Source of the DNA: Micractinium sp. NFX-FRZ
Taxonomy: Eukaryota; Chlorophyta; Trebouxiophyceae; Chlorellales; Chlorellaceae
Direction of reading: 5' to 3'
Length of the DNA: 64,000 bases
Assembly (NCBI GenBank): GCA_029339195.1
Contig: JAPTJF010000313.1
Location: forward strand, 1 to 64,000
Part shown: positions 44,811 through 56,300 of the stretch, piece by piece
Layout of the letters: every line of letters starts with the position of its first letter
How positions within the stretch are numbered: position 1 is the stretch's first letter
The notes under the pieces: model-generated
The model's input: the letters and a program-made list of their open reading frames with translations, nothing else
Told to the model about the DNA's origin: nothing
Database searches by the model: none
Position numbers and translations under genes: made by a program

Positions 44811-46848
44811 ATGCTGCTCCGGCTCCACCCTGTGTTGCGCGCCGGCCTGGTATCCGGATGCAGCATGACGGCAGGTGGGATTATGATATCGCACTTTGCT
44901 CGGTGCACTGCACGTCAACAACTCCTGCTGCCGCCGCTGCCTGCCGCTGCCGCTGCCGCCTGCCGCCCACCGGGCCGGGCGGCACGTGCCCCCCCGCATC
45001 GCGCCCGTCTGCAGGTGACGCGCTGTGCCAGTGTATACGGGCCCGGGCGGCAGGCAAGGACCTCAGGTGAGCCAGGCGCTCCTCCATTAAGAGTACACCA
45101 CGCACATGCATATGTGTGGGGCTCCCCGCATGGGCCCAGCATCAGGCCACCGCGACGGCGGCTCACCCGCCCTGCCCCCATGTTGATGTCAGCCTGGCCT
45201 CCAACCCCCCTGGGGCAGCAGGGCCCGTGCGTGAGTGCAGGATGGCACTCAGCTGCTTGCTGCTCGCTTCCCTCTGGGACCCACACACACCGGGGAGGCT
45301 CGCCCCCCGCCTTCCCGCCCTGCAGGCTGGACTGGCGGCAATCCGCCCGGTTTGGCCTCGTGGGCCTCACCCTGCACGGCCCCTTCTTCTTTCACGGCTT
45401 CAGGTGGCTGGACACCCGGTTTGGCTCCGCCGCAACGCTGCAAAAGGTGTGACGGGCTTGGCTGGGGCCACCGCTGGTTTTTAGCGGCAGGGCGCGGCGA
45501 GGCCCAAACATCTTTGGTGTTGCCAGGCCACATCCGCCCCGCCCTTGAATCTGCATTTGCCGACCTCTCGCTCTGCCTGCAGGCGCTGGTCAAGACGGCG
45601 ACGGGGCAAGTCACACTGTTCCCCCTCTACACTGTGTGTGCATGTGGCTGTGGGGCTGGCGCCGAGGCTCTGGGACAATTTGGCAGTGGGCTGCAAGGGA
45701 TTGTCGAGGTGGTGCCAGGCCAGGCCAGGCTGCTTCCCTTCTCTGCATCCTGCCTTGCCTGCTGGATGGCTCTGGGGCTGTTTTCGCGAGCGGTACAGCA
45801 CGGTGTGGGGGGCTGCAGGCAGCAGCAGGCGCGCCATCCCGAGGTGGCGGTTGCCAGGCGGGTAGGCTGGGTGGCTGAGGGACCCCGGTGCAGCCAGAGA
45901 GCTTGCTTTCATGATGTGCTGTGCTGTGTTGTGCTCCTTCCCCGTCCCGCCCGCAGGCCTTGTTCTTCAGCTACATGGGGCTGCTGGAGGGGCTCACGCC
46001 TGGGCAGGTGCGCTGGCACACTGCCGGCATGGCGTGCTGGCTGCCCTGCTGCATGAAGCCAGCTGGCAGGCAGGCACTGCCTACGCCCCCCCGCCTTGCC
46101 CGCCCCTCCTGCATGGCGCCTCATCTCCCGCCCCTCCTGCTTCCCGGCACCGCCGCCCCGGTCACGCCGCCAAGGCGCAGCAGGCGCTGCCGCCCGTTTG
46201 CCGACCCGCCCACCCGCCTGCCTGCCGCGTGCTGCCCTTCTCCCCGCACACGCCCGCCCCCACCCGCAGTGCGTGAGCAAGGTGCAGCAGGCGCTGCCGC
46301 CCACGTTTGTGACAGGATCCGCCTTCTGGCCGGTCGCTAACCTGGCCAACTTCATGGTGGTGCCGGGACACCTGCGGGTGGCGTATGCAAACGTGGCTGG
46401 GGTGAGTGCCCTGGGTGGTCCGCCTGCAGGCCTGCCAGTGCTGGTGTTGGGGCACAGCTGCCAGCACTCGAACAGCGGCCAGGCATTTGGGGGGGCAGCC
46501 ACCAGGCATTTGGCCAGCTGTCAGCGCTGGGCCAGTGACCAGCGCCGGTGCAGCCGCTCGGGCTGCAGGCCAATTCATTGCTGCTGCTGGCCGTGCGACC
46601 CCACGCATTCCGGAGGGGAGCGCTGGCCTGGTGTCCTGCTGTGCACTACAGTAGTGACCAACATCTGCTCCTCATTACCTTCCGCCCCCCGCCCCTTCCC
46701 TGCCTGACTGCAGCTGTTCTGGAATGCGTGGCTGTCTTACGAAAACAGCACCAAAGGCCGGGTAGCGGCGGCACAGCAGGAGGGAGTGGCAGGCGGCGGC
46801 AGCAGCAGCAGCAGCAGCGACATGCGCAGCCGAGGAAAGGAGACATGA
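44811..46848 (+). CDS. Mpv17/PMP22-family membrane protein
   Basis: Seven exons encode about 200 residues. Exon 1 (44811-44874) gives MLLRLHPVLRAGLVSGCSMT, the usual short first helix. The exon at 45016-45066 gives GDALCQCIRARAAGKDLR, matching the family GD.xCQ motif. The next exon has ARFGLVGLTLHGPFFFHGFR followed by WLDTRFG, the family hallmark. ALVKTATGQVTLFPLY, ALFFSYMGLLEGLTPG, SAFWPVANLANFMVVPGHLR and LFWNAWLSYENSTKG follow in standard order. The tail is a Gly/Ser-rich stretch ending RSRGKET. Four membrane helices are expected. Family members reside in peroxisomal, mitochondrial or plastid membranes and act in metabolite permeability; location here is not determinable. A longer upstream frame exists but begins without ATG. 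Confidence 0.9.
46168..46205 (+). repeat. Decoy copy of an Mpv17 exon start
   Basis: GCGCAGCAGGCGCTGCCGCC at about 46176 repeats the start of the exon at 46269 (GTGCAGCAGGCGCTGCCGCC), 100 bp downstream. The copy reads AKAQQALPP where the exon reads SKVQQALPP. Confidence 0.7.
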
Positions 46849-47326
46849 CTCTGGCTGACATCTCTTGTTATGGTTTGTTGCTCTGTATTTCTGCCATCAA
46901 CAGGTATTCTTTGACTCCCAATCTGCGACGCCTACTGTTCTGAACATTGCTTCGTGCTTCTTTCAGCTTGCCTCGGTGACGCCGCACTGTTCAGTTGACC
47001 CCCAACACCATTTCCCACAATCCCTTGGCTCAATTTGTTTACACTCTGTGCAAAGCACACTCTTGGAGTGCGCTCATGATGCAATAAGAGGGAGGGCCCA
47101 GTTGCAAAGGCGGGTGCATGGAGCACGCACGTGGTACACATCATGTGGACGGCGGCATCGGCGCAGGGACGGCCCAGGGCAGCCGGATTGCCGCCTGCCT
47201 TGAGACAGGCCGCTACTGTAGCCCAGGGAGGTGCGGTGCCGGGCAGCGGGCCGTAGCGCCGTGAACAAGTCGATCTCTGGGCCTCTCTCGCTCCTTCCAG
47301 TGTTACCGCAGCTCTCCTCCTCGCCC
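46849..47326. other. Convergent 3' regions of Mpv17-like gene and LIG1
   Basis: No exon is seen. The LIG1 3' UTR should read leftward through 47327 and may end near the TTACA at 47039. Confidence 0.5.
47039..47043 (-). promoter_or_regulatory. Candidate LIG1 polyadenylation signal (TGTAA on minus strand)
   Basis: TTACA on the plus strand is TGTAA for LIG1, 284 nt after its stop codon. The assignment is based on motif and position only. Confidence 0.4.
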
Positions 47327-50300
47327 CTACTCGTCGCCGCCGCCGCCATTGCCTTTCTGGTGCAGCACTGCCTGCTGGCGGTACATGTCTGCCACCTGAT
47401 GAGGGAGGCAGTACAGAGGGGAGGAGATGCGATGTTCAAGGGGTAGAAGGAAGGGAGGCAGGGTTCAGGGAGGCAGGGCAGCCGGCGGGTTGACGAGGTC
47501 TCCCTTCCCATTCTTCGAATTTCCGCCCGACTCGGCTTTAACCCAAGCAGGCAAAATACTCTGTTCAATTTCCACTTGACTCGTCCTAAACCAAAGCAGG
47601 CAAAACACCCTGTCAACACCACCTGCCGGCGTCACCCTCAGGCAAATGCCTCTCGCCTTGCCCCCCAGGCCAGGGCTGCGCGGGTGCAGGACACACCCAC
47701 CAGCTTGCCCCCAGCCTGCGACGCGGCTGTCCCCTGCTGCAGGAGGAGGCCCATCCCCTGCCTCCAGCTCTCCTTTAGCTTACCTGCTCGGCGGACGTTG
47801 CGTCCTCTGGCCCCTTGTCTTCACGCACGCGCACCAGGCGGGGGAAGCTGCAGGCAGGCAGCACAGCCGGAGATGACCAGGCATTGTGGGCTTGTGGGGG
47901 CAACGCTCGTGGGCAGAACGCGGGGACACGCACACATGTGTGCCCCTCTTTGCCCTCGCCTCTCCTCGCTCCTCGCCCCTCGTTCAACCAGCCTTGCCCC
48001 TTCCCTTTCCGTGGACTGCCGTAGAAACCACCTCCAAACAGAGGCAGGCGGCTCCGGCTGGGTCCTCGCCTGTCCCACACACGCCGCCTTCTCCGCACCT
48101 GAGCTCCCTTCACCCCAGCCCTCTCACCGGATGGAGATGCCCTTGGCTGCGTCCACCAAACCCAGAGCCGCCTTGTGCACCGGGCTGCACAAGAAGGGGC
48201 CACCAGCAGGGCAATTGGATAAGGGGGGCAGCGGTGCGGGAGCCACACCGGCTGTGAGCGCAATGCTAGCGGCGCATGCAGCGGTCCCGACTGCCGAATC
48301 GGCGCTCATTCACGCAGGCAGGCAGTCCTGCTGCTGAAGCGCGTGTGTGTAGGGCGCCCCGCCCACCCGCTGGGCAGGTCAGCAGGGGGGCCCGAACTGC
48401 CAGCAACATCCCTGCCCTGCCCTCCCTGTGTGTCGGCCCCAGGCCAGGCCTCACCTGATGGACAGGTCGGCGCACTTGACCTCCCACACCGACTTGGCGT
48501 CAAACCAGACATCGGGGGTGAGCGTCTCGCCGTACCTGCAGGCGGTACAGGCAGGCAGGCGGGCAGGTGAGCAGTACAGCAGGCAGTACAGGTGGGTGGT
48601 GCGTGAGCAAACCACGCATCGGGGATGAGTGTCTCGCCATACCTGCAGGCAGTACAGGCAGGCAATACAGGTGGGGTCGTGCGTGAGCAAACCACGCATC
48701 AAGGATGAGTGGATCGCCATACCTGCAGGCGGTACAGGCGGGCAGTACAGGAGGGGTGGTGCCATGAGCACACCATGCACCAGGCGAGTGCCTCGCCTCT
48801 CCCTGCTGGTGGTGGTTTGGGTGCATCGCCGGGCGGGGCTCCACAGGGCGGATGTCGGGCACAGCATGGCATCGTAGAGGCAACGGCCCCCCCAATCAAG
48901 CCACGTCCCCGACCTCCCTGAAAGTGCGGCTCGCAAACTCACAAACTCCAGGAGCCGGCCCCCAGCCCCTTCCTGAAAGTCCGGCTAAAAAGAGGCCCCA
49001 CCTCCCCATCCCACCGGCTCAAGCGCCCCCACCCCCCGATACCATAGGCACCCCGGCACACAGGGCCCTGGGCTTGCCTGTAGTAGTGGCGTGCCTCTGG
49101 GATGGTCAGCGCCTGCATCTGCTCGGCCAGCTGCTTCAGCACCTCCTCGCTGCACAGAGCCAAGGGGTCGTCAGGGGGCGGGAGTGCATCATAGTAAGAC
49201 CAGGGGGCGGCGGGGCGGGCGAGGTGGTCTGTTGTGGGTAGTTGGGGCAGAGGGGGCTGGGCCTGGCAGCCCAACGGGCCGCGCACCGGCATGCTGCCTC
49301 CCTCCAATGCTGCCGCCCCGCCTGGACCCGGCGTCGATCTTGCAAAGAGCCCGGTACTCCCTCCCACGATCCACCCCCCTGCGACCTCCTTTGTGGGCCA
49401 GAAACTTTCTCCTACCCTCCGCACCTGAGCTCGCCGCCAATCTTGCAGAAGACCTGGTACTCCCTACCTCCCTCCCCCCGTCCACCCCAGCGCCCTCTTT
49501 TCCGCCCCTCTGCGTCTGTCTATCTCCCCCCCTCCCCACCTGAAGCCGGTGCCGATCTTGCACACGGTCTGGTACTCCTCGCTGTCTGGGTCGTAAGCGG
49601 CCAGCAGGTAGGAGCCAAACACGCCTGGGGAACGGGCGGAGCGTGACAGAAGAGGTGTGTTGACGGGGTGAGAAAGTTTATCGAGAGGGAGGTGGAGCAA
49701 GGGCCACAGGGCGGCCGGCCGGCAGGAGCCAGCAGGAGCCAGATGCTCCTGCATTGGTTGCTCCCCTGGCGGCCGAGCTGTGTGCAGGGGCAGCTGGGCA
49801 CCCACTTCACGGCGCCGCCCACCCCCTCACCCCCTCACTTGGCCCACTAAGGCCTGCCCACCTGTGCGCTTGCCCTTGCCGTACCACCCCCCGATGGGCA
49901 CCAGGTCCAGCGTGTCCCCCACCCCGTCCAGGTAGTCCTTCTTCAGCTTGAGCCAGTGGGAGGAGCGCTTGCTGGGCTCGTATGAGTCTGGGTGGGCAGG
50001 GAGAGGAGGGGTGGACAGGGGTGGGCAGGGAGAGGAGGGGTTTGCTGGGCTTGTACGAGTCTGCAGGGGCAGGGAGAGGAGGGGTGGACAGGGGTGGGCA
50101 GGGAGAGGAGGGGTTTGCTGGGCTTGTACGAGTCTGCAGGGAGAGGAGGGGGAGGGGTGGGCAGGAGAGAGGAGGGAGAGAGGAGGGGGTTGCTGGGCTC
50201 GTACGAGTCTGGGGGGAGAGGAGGGGTGGGCAGGGAGAGGAGGGAGGGGGCAGAAAGACAGCTGTGAGCAAGCGTGCCCAACAAAACAATGCACACAGTA

Positions 50301-53300
50301 AACAGAGAGACTGACTGAGAGAGGGAGGGGGCGAAGGAGGAGACAGGTGTGAGCTGAAGAGGCCAAACCATGCCATGCCAACGCATGCCAACCCGTTGCA
50401 CTTCCCGAGTCCAGCCCCTGCGCCACCCACCCGCCACCGTCTTGACGATCAGCCCCTCCGTGCCCATCTCCACCGACTCGTCCAGGAACCGGGTGAGCTC
50501 CTCAATGTCGCGGGAGGTCTGCGGGGGGGACAGGAGAAAAGACGTGAGTGTGGGTGGGGCAGGGTCTGCACAGAGTATCAAGGAATCACACCACGGGTGT
50601 GGGCGGGGCAGGGCGGTAGAGGATGCTGCACATGCCGCCAGACCCCACTGCGACTCGATCCATGCCCCGCCCTTTTCGCTGCAAAAACCTGGGGTGGCCG
50701 GCGTCAACAAGACGCACGCGCCACAGCAGATGCATCCATCCCACCCTCTCACCCACCCACCTGCTCTCCTGACAAAACCTAGGTGCCCCGGGCCGACCAC
50801 CACTGCTGAGCCGAGCGCCCCCCCTACCCCTGCAAACCCCAAGAGCAACAAAAACTACAGAAGCACAGTCAGTCGCCCCCTCCTTACCTTCTCCGTGGCA
50901 AACTCCAGGTGGCCCGGGCTGACCTCCAGGGCGGAGTAGAGCGCCTCGCGCCGCGCCGTCAGCGGCTCGCGCAGCAGCGTGCGCCCGTTGAGGGAGAGGC
51001 AGTCGAAGGCAAACACACAGACGGGGACCTGCACACCATGGAGCGGGGAGGGGGTGAGGAGGGGCGCTGCTGGTGAGGGAGAGCAGTCAAAAGGTCGAGC
51101 ACAGAGGCTTGGCTATGTGCTGGCGTTGGGATGGCAAGCAAATGTGTCGGCGGGTTGACACATGCAGGCAGCGGCCTGCGCCGAAGAAGAGGGGGCAGGG
51201 AAAGAGGCCGGGCCAGGGAAGGAGGCAGGGAAGGGGGCGGGGCCAGCAGCTGTTGAGGGAGATGATAGTCCAAGGCAGACAAGCCATCGACCTCCTGCGG
51301 CCACCCCTCCAACCAGCACCCCTCACAACACAGCCGATGTCTATGTTGCATCGTCATCTCCCCTTGATGCCCTCTTGTCCATGCATCATCACAGCCCCCC
51401 CTGGCATTTCACGTAACCCTTCTACCGACCCGGGCGCCCCGCCAGCATCCACCCACCTTGATGTTGTCTATCGCGACGTCCTTGCGCGCACGCGTGCTCA
51501 GGATCTGTGGTGATAGGCGCAGCAGGGGCCAGGCGGGTAGGCAGGCAGGCAGGCAGGCAAGCAGGCAGGCCGAAGTTGAGGAGGCACGGTGCGACCCAAA
51601 GGGCCCGCCGTGCTCAGCTTGCTGCCTGATGCTGCATGCGGAGCTGCCATACCCAGAGGAGCAGCAGCTTGCGGCAGCGGCGCACACTGTCAACCTTGCA
51701 TGCTGCAAGGCACGGCGCTGACCCAAGTGCAATACAACAACATACAACATTTGTAGTGTTCGGCGTGCATGCAAGCCTCACCTGGAAAGGCAGCACCTTG
51801 CCGTTCTCCCGGTCCCATGCCACCGCCTCGGCATCCAGCACCAGGCTGCAGGCAGTGGAGTGTAGGAGTGGGTGGAATGCTGGGTTAAGGGGGGACACCT
51901 TAGCGACTGCCTCATGCGCCAGTGCCTCAGCAACGTGCTCGGACGAAGGGCCACGCGCAAAGAGGTTGCAGCGGTGGAGGGAGGGGCGGCGAAATGGAAG
52001 GACGCACTTGGTGGTGACACCAATGCAACTGCCCCATACATCATTGCCTCCCCATCCGCCACCTCACTGCTCACAGAAGGGCCACACGCACACAGGTTGC
52101 ATGGGCGGGGGCACGGGCGGGCAGGTGGGGCACCCGTCAGCACCATGCATGCCTTCCCGCCCACCCACCCGCAGGGTGCCGTCAGCCGGTTGCCCCCTGT
52201 GCGTGCCCCACCTCCACCTGCCCACCCCTGTCGTTTTGCCGCACCCCTGGGCGCCTCCCGATGCCCAACCTCCGCCCAACCCCGCGCACCTTTGAATGCC
52301 TGGCTTGAGCTGCTAGCTGCTTGGGGATGTGCCCCACCTCCACCTGCCCACCCTGACTCGCATCGCACCTCCACCTGACCACCCTGTCTTTTTGCAGCAC
52401 CGCACCCTGGGGGGCGCCTCCAGAAATGCCCAACCTCCGCCCAGCTCGCCTGACCTCTAAATTTCCGGGCGTCAGCTGCTTCAATGTCCGCCCCACCCAC
52501 AGCTCACATGGCACCTCCACATGCCCACGCAGGCTTACCTCTGTGTGCCGGGCTTCAGCTGCTTGGGGATGAGCTTCACAATGTCGGGGTACTTGGTGGT
52601 GTTGTCCTCGCTGTTGCGGCTGTACACCTGCGGGCAGTTGATGGCGACAGGTGGGGAACGCCGATGTCCGGTGAAAGGGTGCAGGCAAGGAGGCGGTGGG
52701 GTGAGCTCAAGGGGAGCCTTTGTGTTCCCTTGGTGGCACCGACCATAAGCCCACACACAGCATGCCCCCCCCGCCAGCCATCCCCTAGCCAGGGGGCATA
52801 TGTGCAAGCACAGCCGCGCTGTCATCGACCCCACCACCCTGCGCTGTCCCATCCCACATTCCTTGCCTTGACGGTGCCGTCGAGCAGCACGTGTACGGGG
52901 GCTTACGCGCGCACGCACAGCCGCGTTGTCAACGACCCCACCACCCTGCGCTGTCCCATCCCACGCTTGCCTTGACGGTGCCGTCGGGCAGCACGTGAAT
53001 CTGCGCCCGCTCTCCGTCGTACTTGTACTCGCAAGTGAACTCGGCATCCGTGAACTTGTCCAGCACCTCCGACACGCCTGCCACAGTGGTGGTGGGAGTG
53101 GAGGAAAGGAAAGACCGCACAACACAGCACACATGATGGCACGTGTGGACTTGTGGGATAGAGTAGGTGGTCAGAACACAGACACGTGGTGGCAGGTGCA
53201 AGCTTGCTTGGCCCCTCTGTCATGCCCACACACCGGTGCACACAAGCCAGCCAGAATACACGGGTGCCTCTCCCTCTCCCCAGAGGCTGCCTCTGACGTT

Positions 53301-56300
53301 GCGACGAGCCAGCGCGCACAGCGCAACCCACCGGTGGTGGGCTTGGCCAGCATGGGCTTGACGGGCACGCCCGGCTTGAAGTGCACAAACTGGGGAAGCT
53401 GCTCGATGGGGTGCTCCAGCAGGGCCGGCACCAGCTCGTCATAAGAGGGGCACTCGCTGTACACCTGCGGTACACATTGCAGTACACGTACCGCCGGGCA
53501 ATACCATGAGCGCAGGACAGCAGGGCAGGCACCAGCTCGCCACAGGAGGGCCCACAGCTGGTGCAGTGCGTTGAAAAACTGGGCACTGCTTGTGCACCTC
53601 CGACGCTCCTTCACCCCCACGGTTGCTCACCACCTGCGCTGACACCCAGCTGCCCCACCCTGCCCACCCCCCACCTGCTTCACAATCTGCGCCGCCTGCT
53701 CCAGCCGCCCCGCAATCGTCTCGCTGCTCCCCAGTGCCCCCTCCTTCTCCAGCACGGCAGCGTGCGCCAGCGCCGCCAGCACCGTCTCCTCGCCCAGCCC
53801 GATGCGCAGCTTGCCCTGTGGGAGGCAAGACGCCAAGCAGGGGCAGGAAAGGTTGAAGGTGCATGGAGAGGTGTGGGCACACCACAGTGCAGCAGCGGCG
53901 CCAGCACATTCTGCTCGCCCAGCCCAATGCGCAGCTTGCCCTGTGGGAAGGGGGCAGAAAGAGAAGGGGCGGGGAGGGAATGCAGTGGGACAGGTTAATG
54001 GGTGGCCCCTCCAGTATCTGGAGAGGCGGGAATCCGGGGAGGGCGAGGGCCCCACCCTACGACGCGTCCCCACCTAAGGTGGGGACCCTACGAGACGCCA
54101 CTTGGGACCGGGGAAGGGCGAAACCAAAGCGCCTGTCGCACAGGGAGCCGCACGAGCAGCACGCTCAGCAGGCTCGGTCACCCCCCGGGGCTTCAAAAGC
54201 GCTGCGCCCGCCTCAGCAGGCACCTTCCTCCTTTCTGCATTCTCCCGCAAACACCGACGAGCCACGACTCGCGGTAACTGGCCCCGGCAACGCTTCGAGC
54301 TTCCCCGCTGAACCAGCCGCAGCTGCGGGGCTGGGCGGGGGCCATTGAGATGGTGGCGGTGGAGCAGGGCGCCTCGGTGCAGGAGCGCATCACCATGGGC
54401 ATGCTGGGCGGCATGTACCTGGCCGCCCAGGGCTTCGGCACGCCGCCCTCACCCCCCCGCACCATGCTCTAAGCATGTGTGTGAGCAGACACGGCGCCAG
54501 GGCGCCGGCGCTGCGCACAACTGATGTACCTCACCTGCATGAATGTTTTTGTACCCCACGCACTTCTAGCCCTCCAGGCCCTCGTATTGCACCTATATAA
54601 CCACAAGCAACCTTTTCCTCGCGTGCACACCTTGCGTTGTCCCACCCTTCCCCGCCTGAAATGATTCGTACCCGAGATGCTGACGGCGGGGGGTGGGGGA
54701 GTTGAAGGCCCCGGCAGGGGCCTCAGAGAACACAATTCCTTCACACCGCAGCCAGCTGGCAAGACGGCAGCAGCAGCTGACGGCTGGCAAGCAGGCAGCA
54801 GTGCAGTCGGGCGGCAGCGGCAGCTGGGCGGCAGCCAGGCGCCGCCGCCGCCGGGCCCCTTCCCCCCCAACTCACACCGGCCCCGAAGGCAAGAACCTTC
54901 GGGGCCGACACATGTAACACACACACACAACACACACAATGAGCAGCCCGGCTGGGCCAAGGGATCAGAGCAGGCAGGAGCCCCAGTAGGATTGGGAAGA
55001 GGACAGCCAGCACCGTGTCTTCCCCCACCCCAATGCGCAGCTTGCCCGGCACAACGCCACATGCCAAGCAGGGGCAGTGTTGTGGAAGGGCTTGACTCGG
55101 GCTGGGTAGGTGGGGGGCGCTGGAGGTGCGATGGAGAGCCGGCATCATCTTCTTCCCTGTCCAGCCTAATGTGCAGGCTGCCCAGCGGGGCGGTGGCAAA
55201 GAAAGGCGCGACCTGCACGCCTCCTGCACGACACAGCCTGCTCACGGCAGCAGCCCAACCCCTGGCGCCCCTGCTGGCCCCCACCCACCTGCAGCGCGCG
55301 CATCACGTACCCCGCCTCCTGCCCCTTGGCCGCCACCAGCAGCTTCACGATGCCCGACTTCTTGCGGTCCTGGCTCTTGTCTCCGCTGATGGAGGCAATG
55401 TCCTGGAAGCCCTTGAACACCTGCAGGTGGCCGGGTGCAAGTACATGTGGGGTATGCATGTCAGGCATAAGAGGAGGAAACAATTAAAAAGGCATGTGGT
55501 TGCCGCTGTCCGGAAGCCCTTGGGAGGGTGTGGGAGGGTGTGGGCGAGGTGGGCACTGTCCTGGGATGCTGATGGTTGGCCAGTGGTAGCGCCACTGCTG
55601 TGTACTGGTGGAGGGTTGCCCTGCCCTGCCTCTGCCGCGCTCCGTGCGTCCCCGCACCCGTCCTTCACCGCGCCACACCGCCCCGCCCCGGTCACACCCT
55701 GCCCCTTTGATGCTACAACATGCCTGCCCCCTGCAATAATGCAAAATCCCGCCCCCTGCAATGATGCAACATCCCGCCCCCTCCCCTGCCCAACGTGTCG
55801 TGCGCAGCGTCAGCAGCCTGCACACCACCCCGGGTGCCCCGCCTCTGCCCCAGCCCGGCGCTGCTATGCTACAACATCCCCGCCCCAGCCCCACAGCACA
55901 CCCACCGTGCGCAGCGTGAGCGGCGCCGGCTTGAACATCGTCTTCTGCGTGCCCCGCGCGTTGAAGGCCACCAGGCCCAGGTCGCCGCAGTCTGAGTACT
56001 CCTGCTTGATGGTGGCCTCCTTCTTGCCCGTGGACTGAGCTAGCGCCTGCAGGCACAGGGCAGGCACTATCAGTGACCAACAGGCAGGCTTGGGGGAATC
56101 AGGGGTGCTGAGGAGGCCCGTGGACTGGGCCAGCGCCTGCAAACAGGGGGCAAGGGCAGGGGCATGGAGCATGTTGGGAGATCACGACCAGGCTCAGCTC
56201 TGTGCACATCGAAAGTGCTCTCCTTGTTGGCTGCCACCTCGGTCACCGTGGACTGGGCCAGCGTCCGAGGGAGGGGAGCGGAGGGGTGGGGCGAAGCAGA

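Noticed and set aside
48540..50240. CRISPR-like regularly spaced repeats
   Set aside because: The repeats are exon-edge copies and G-rich spacers inside a eukaryotic gene; spacers are related to each other.
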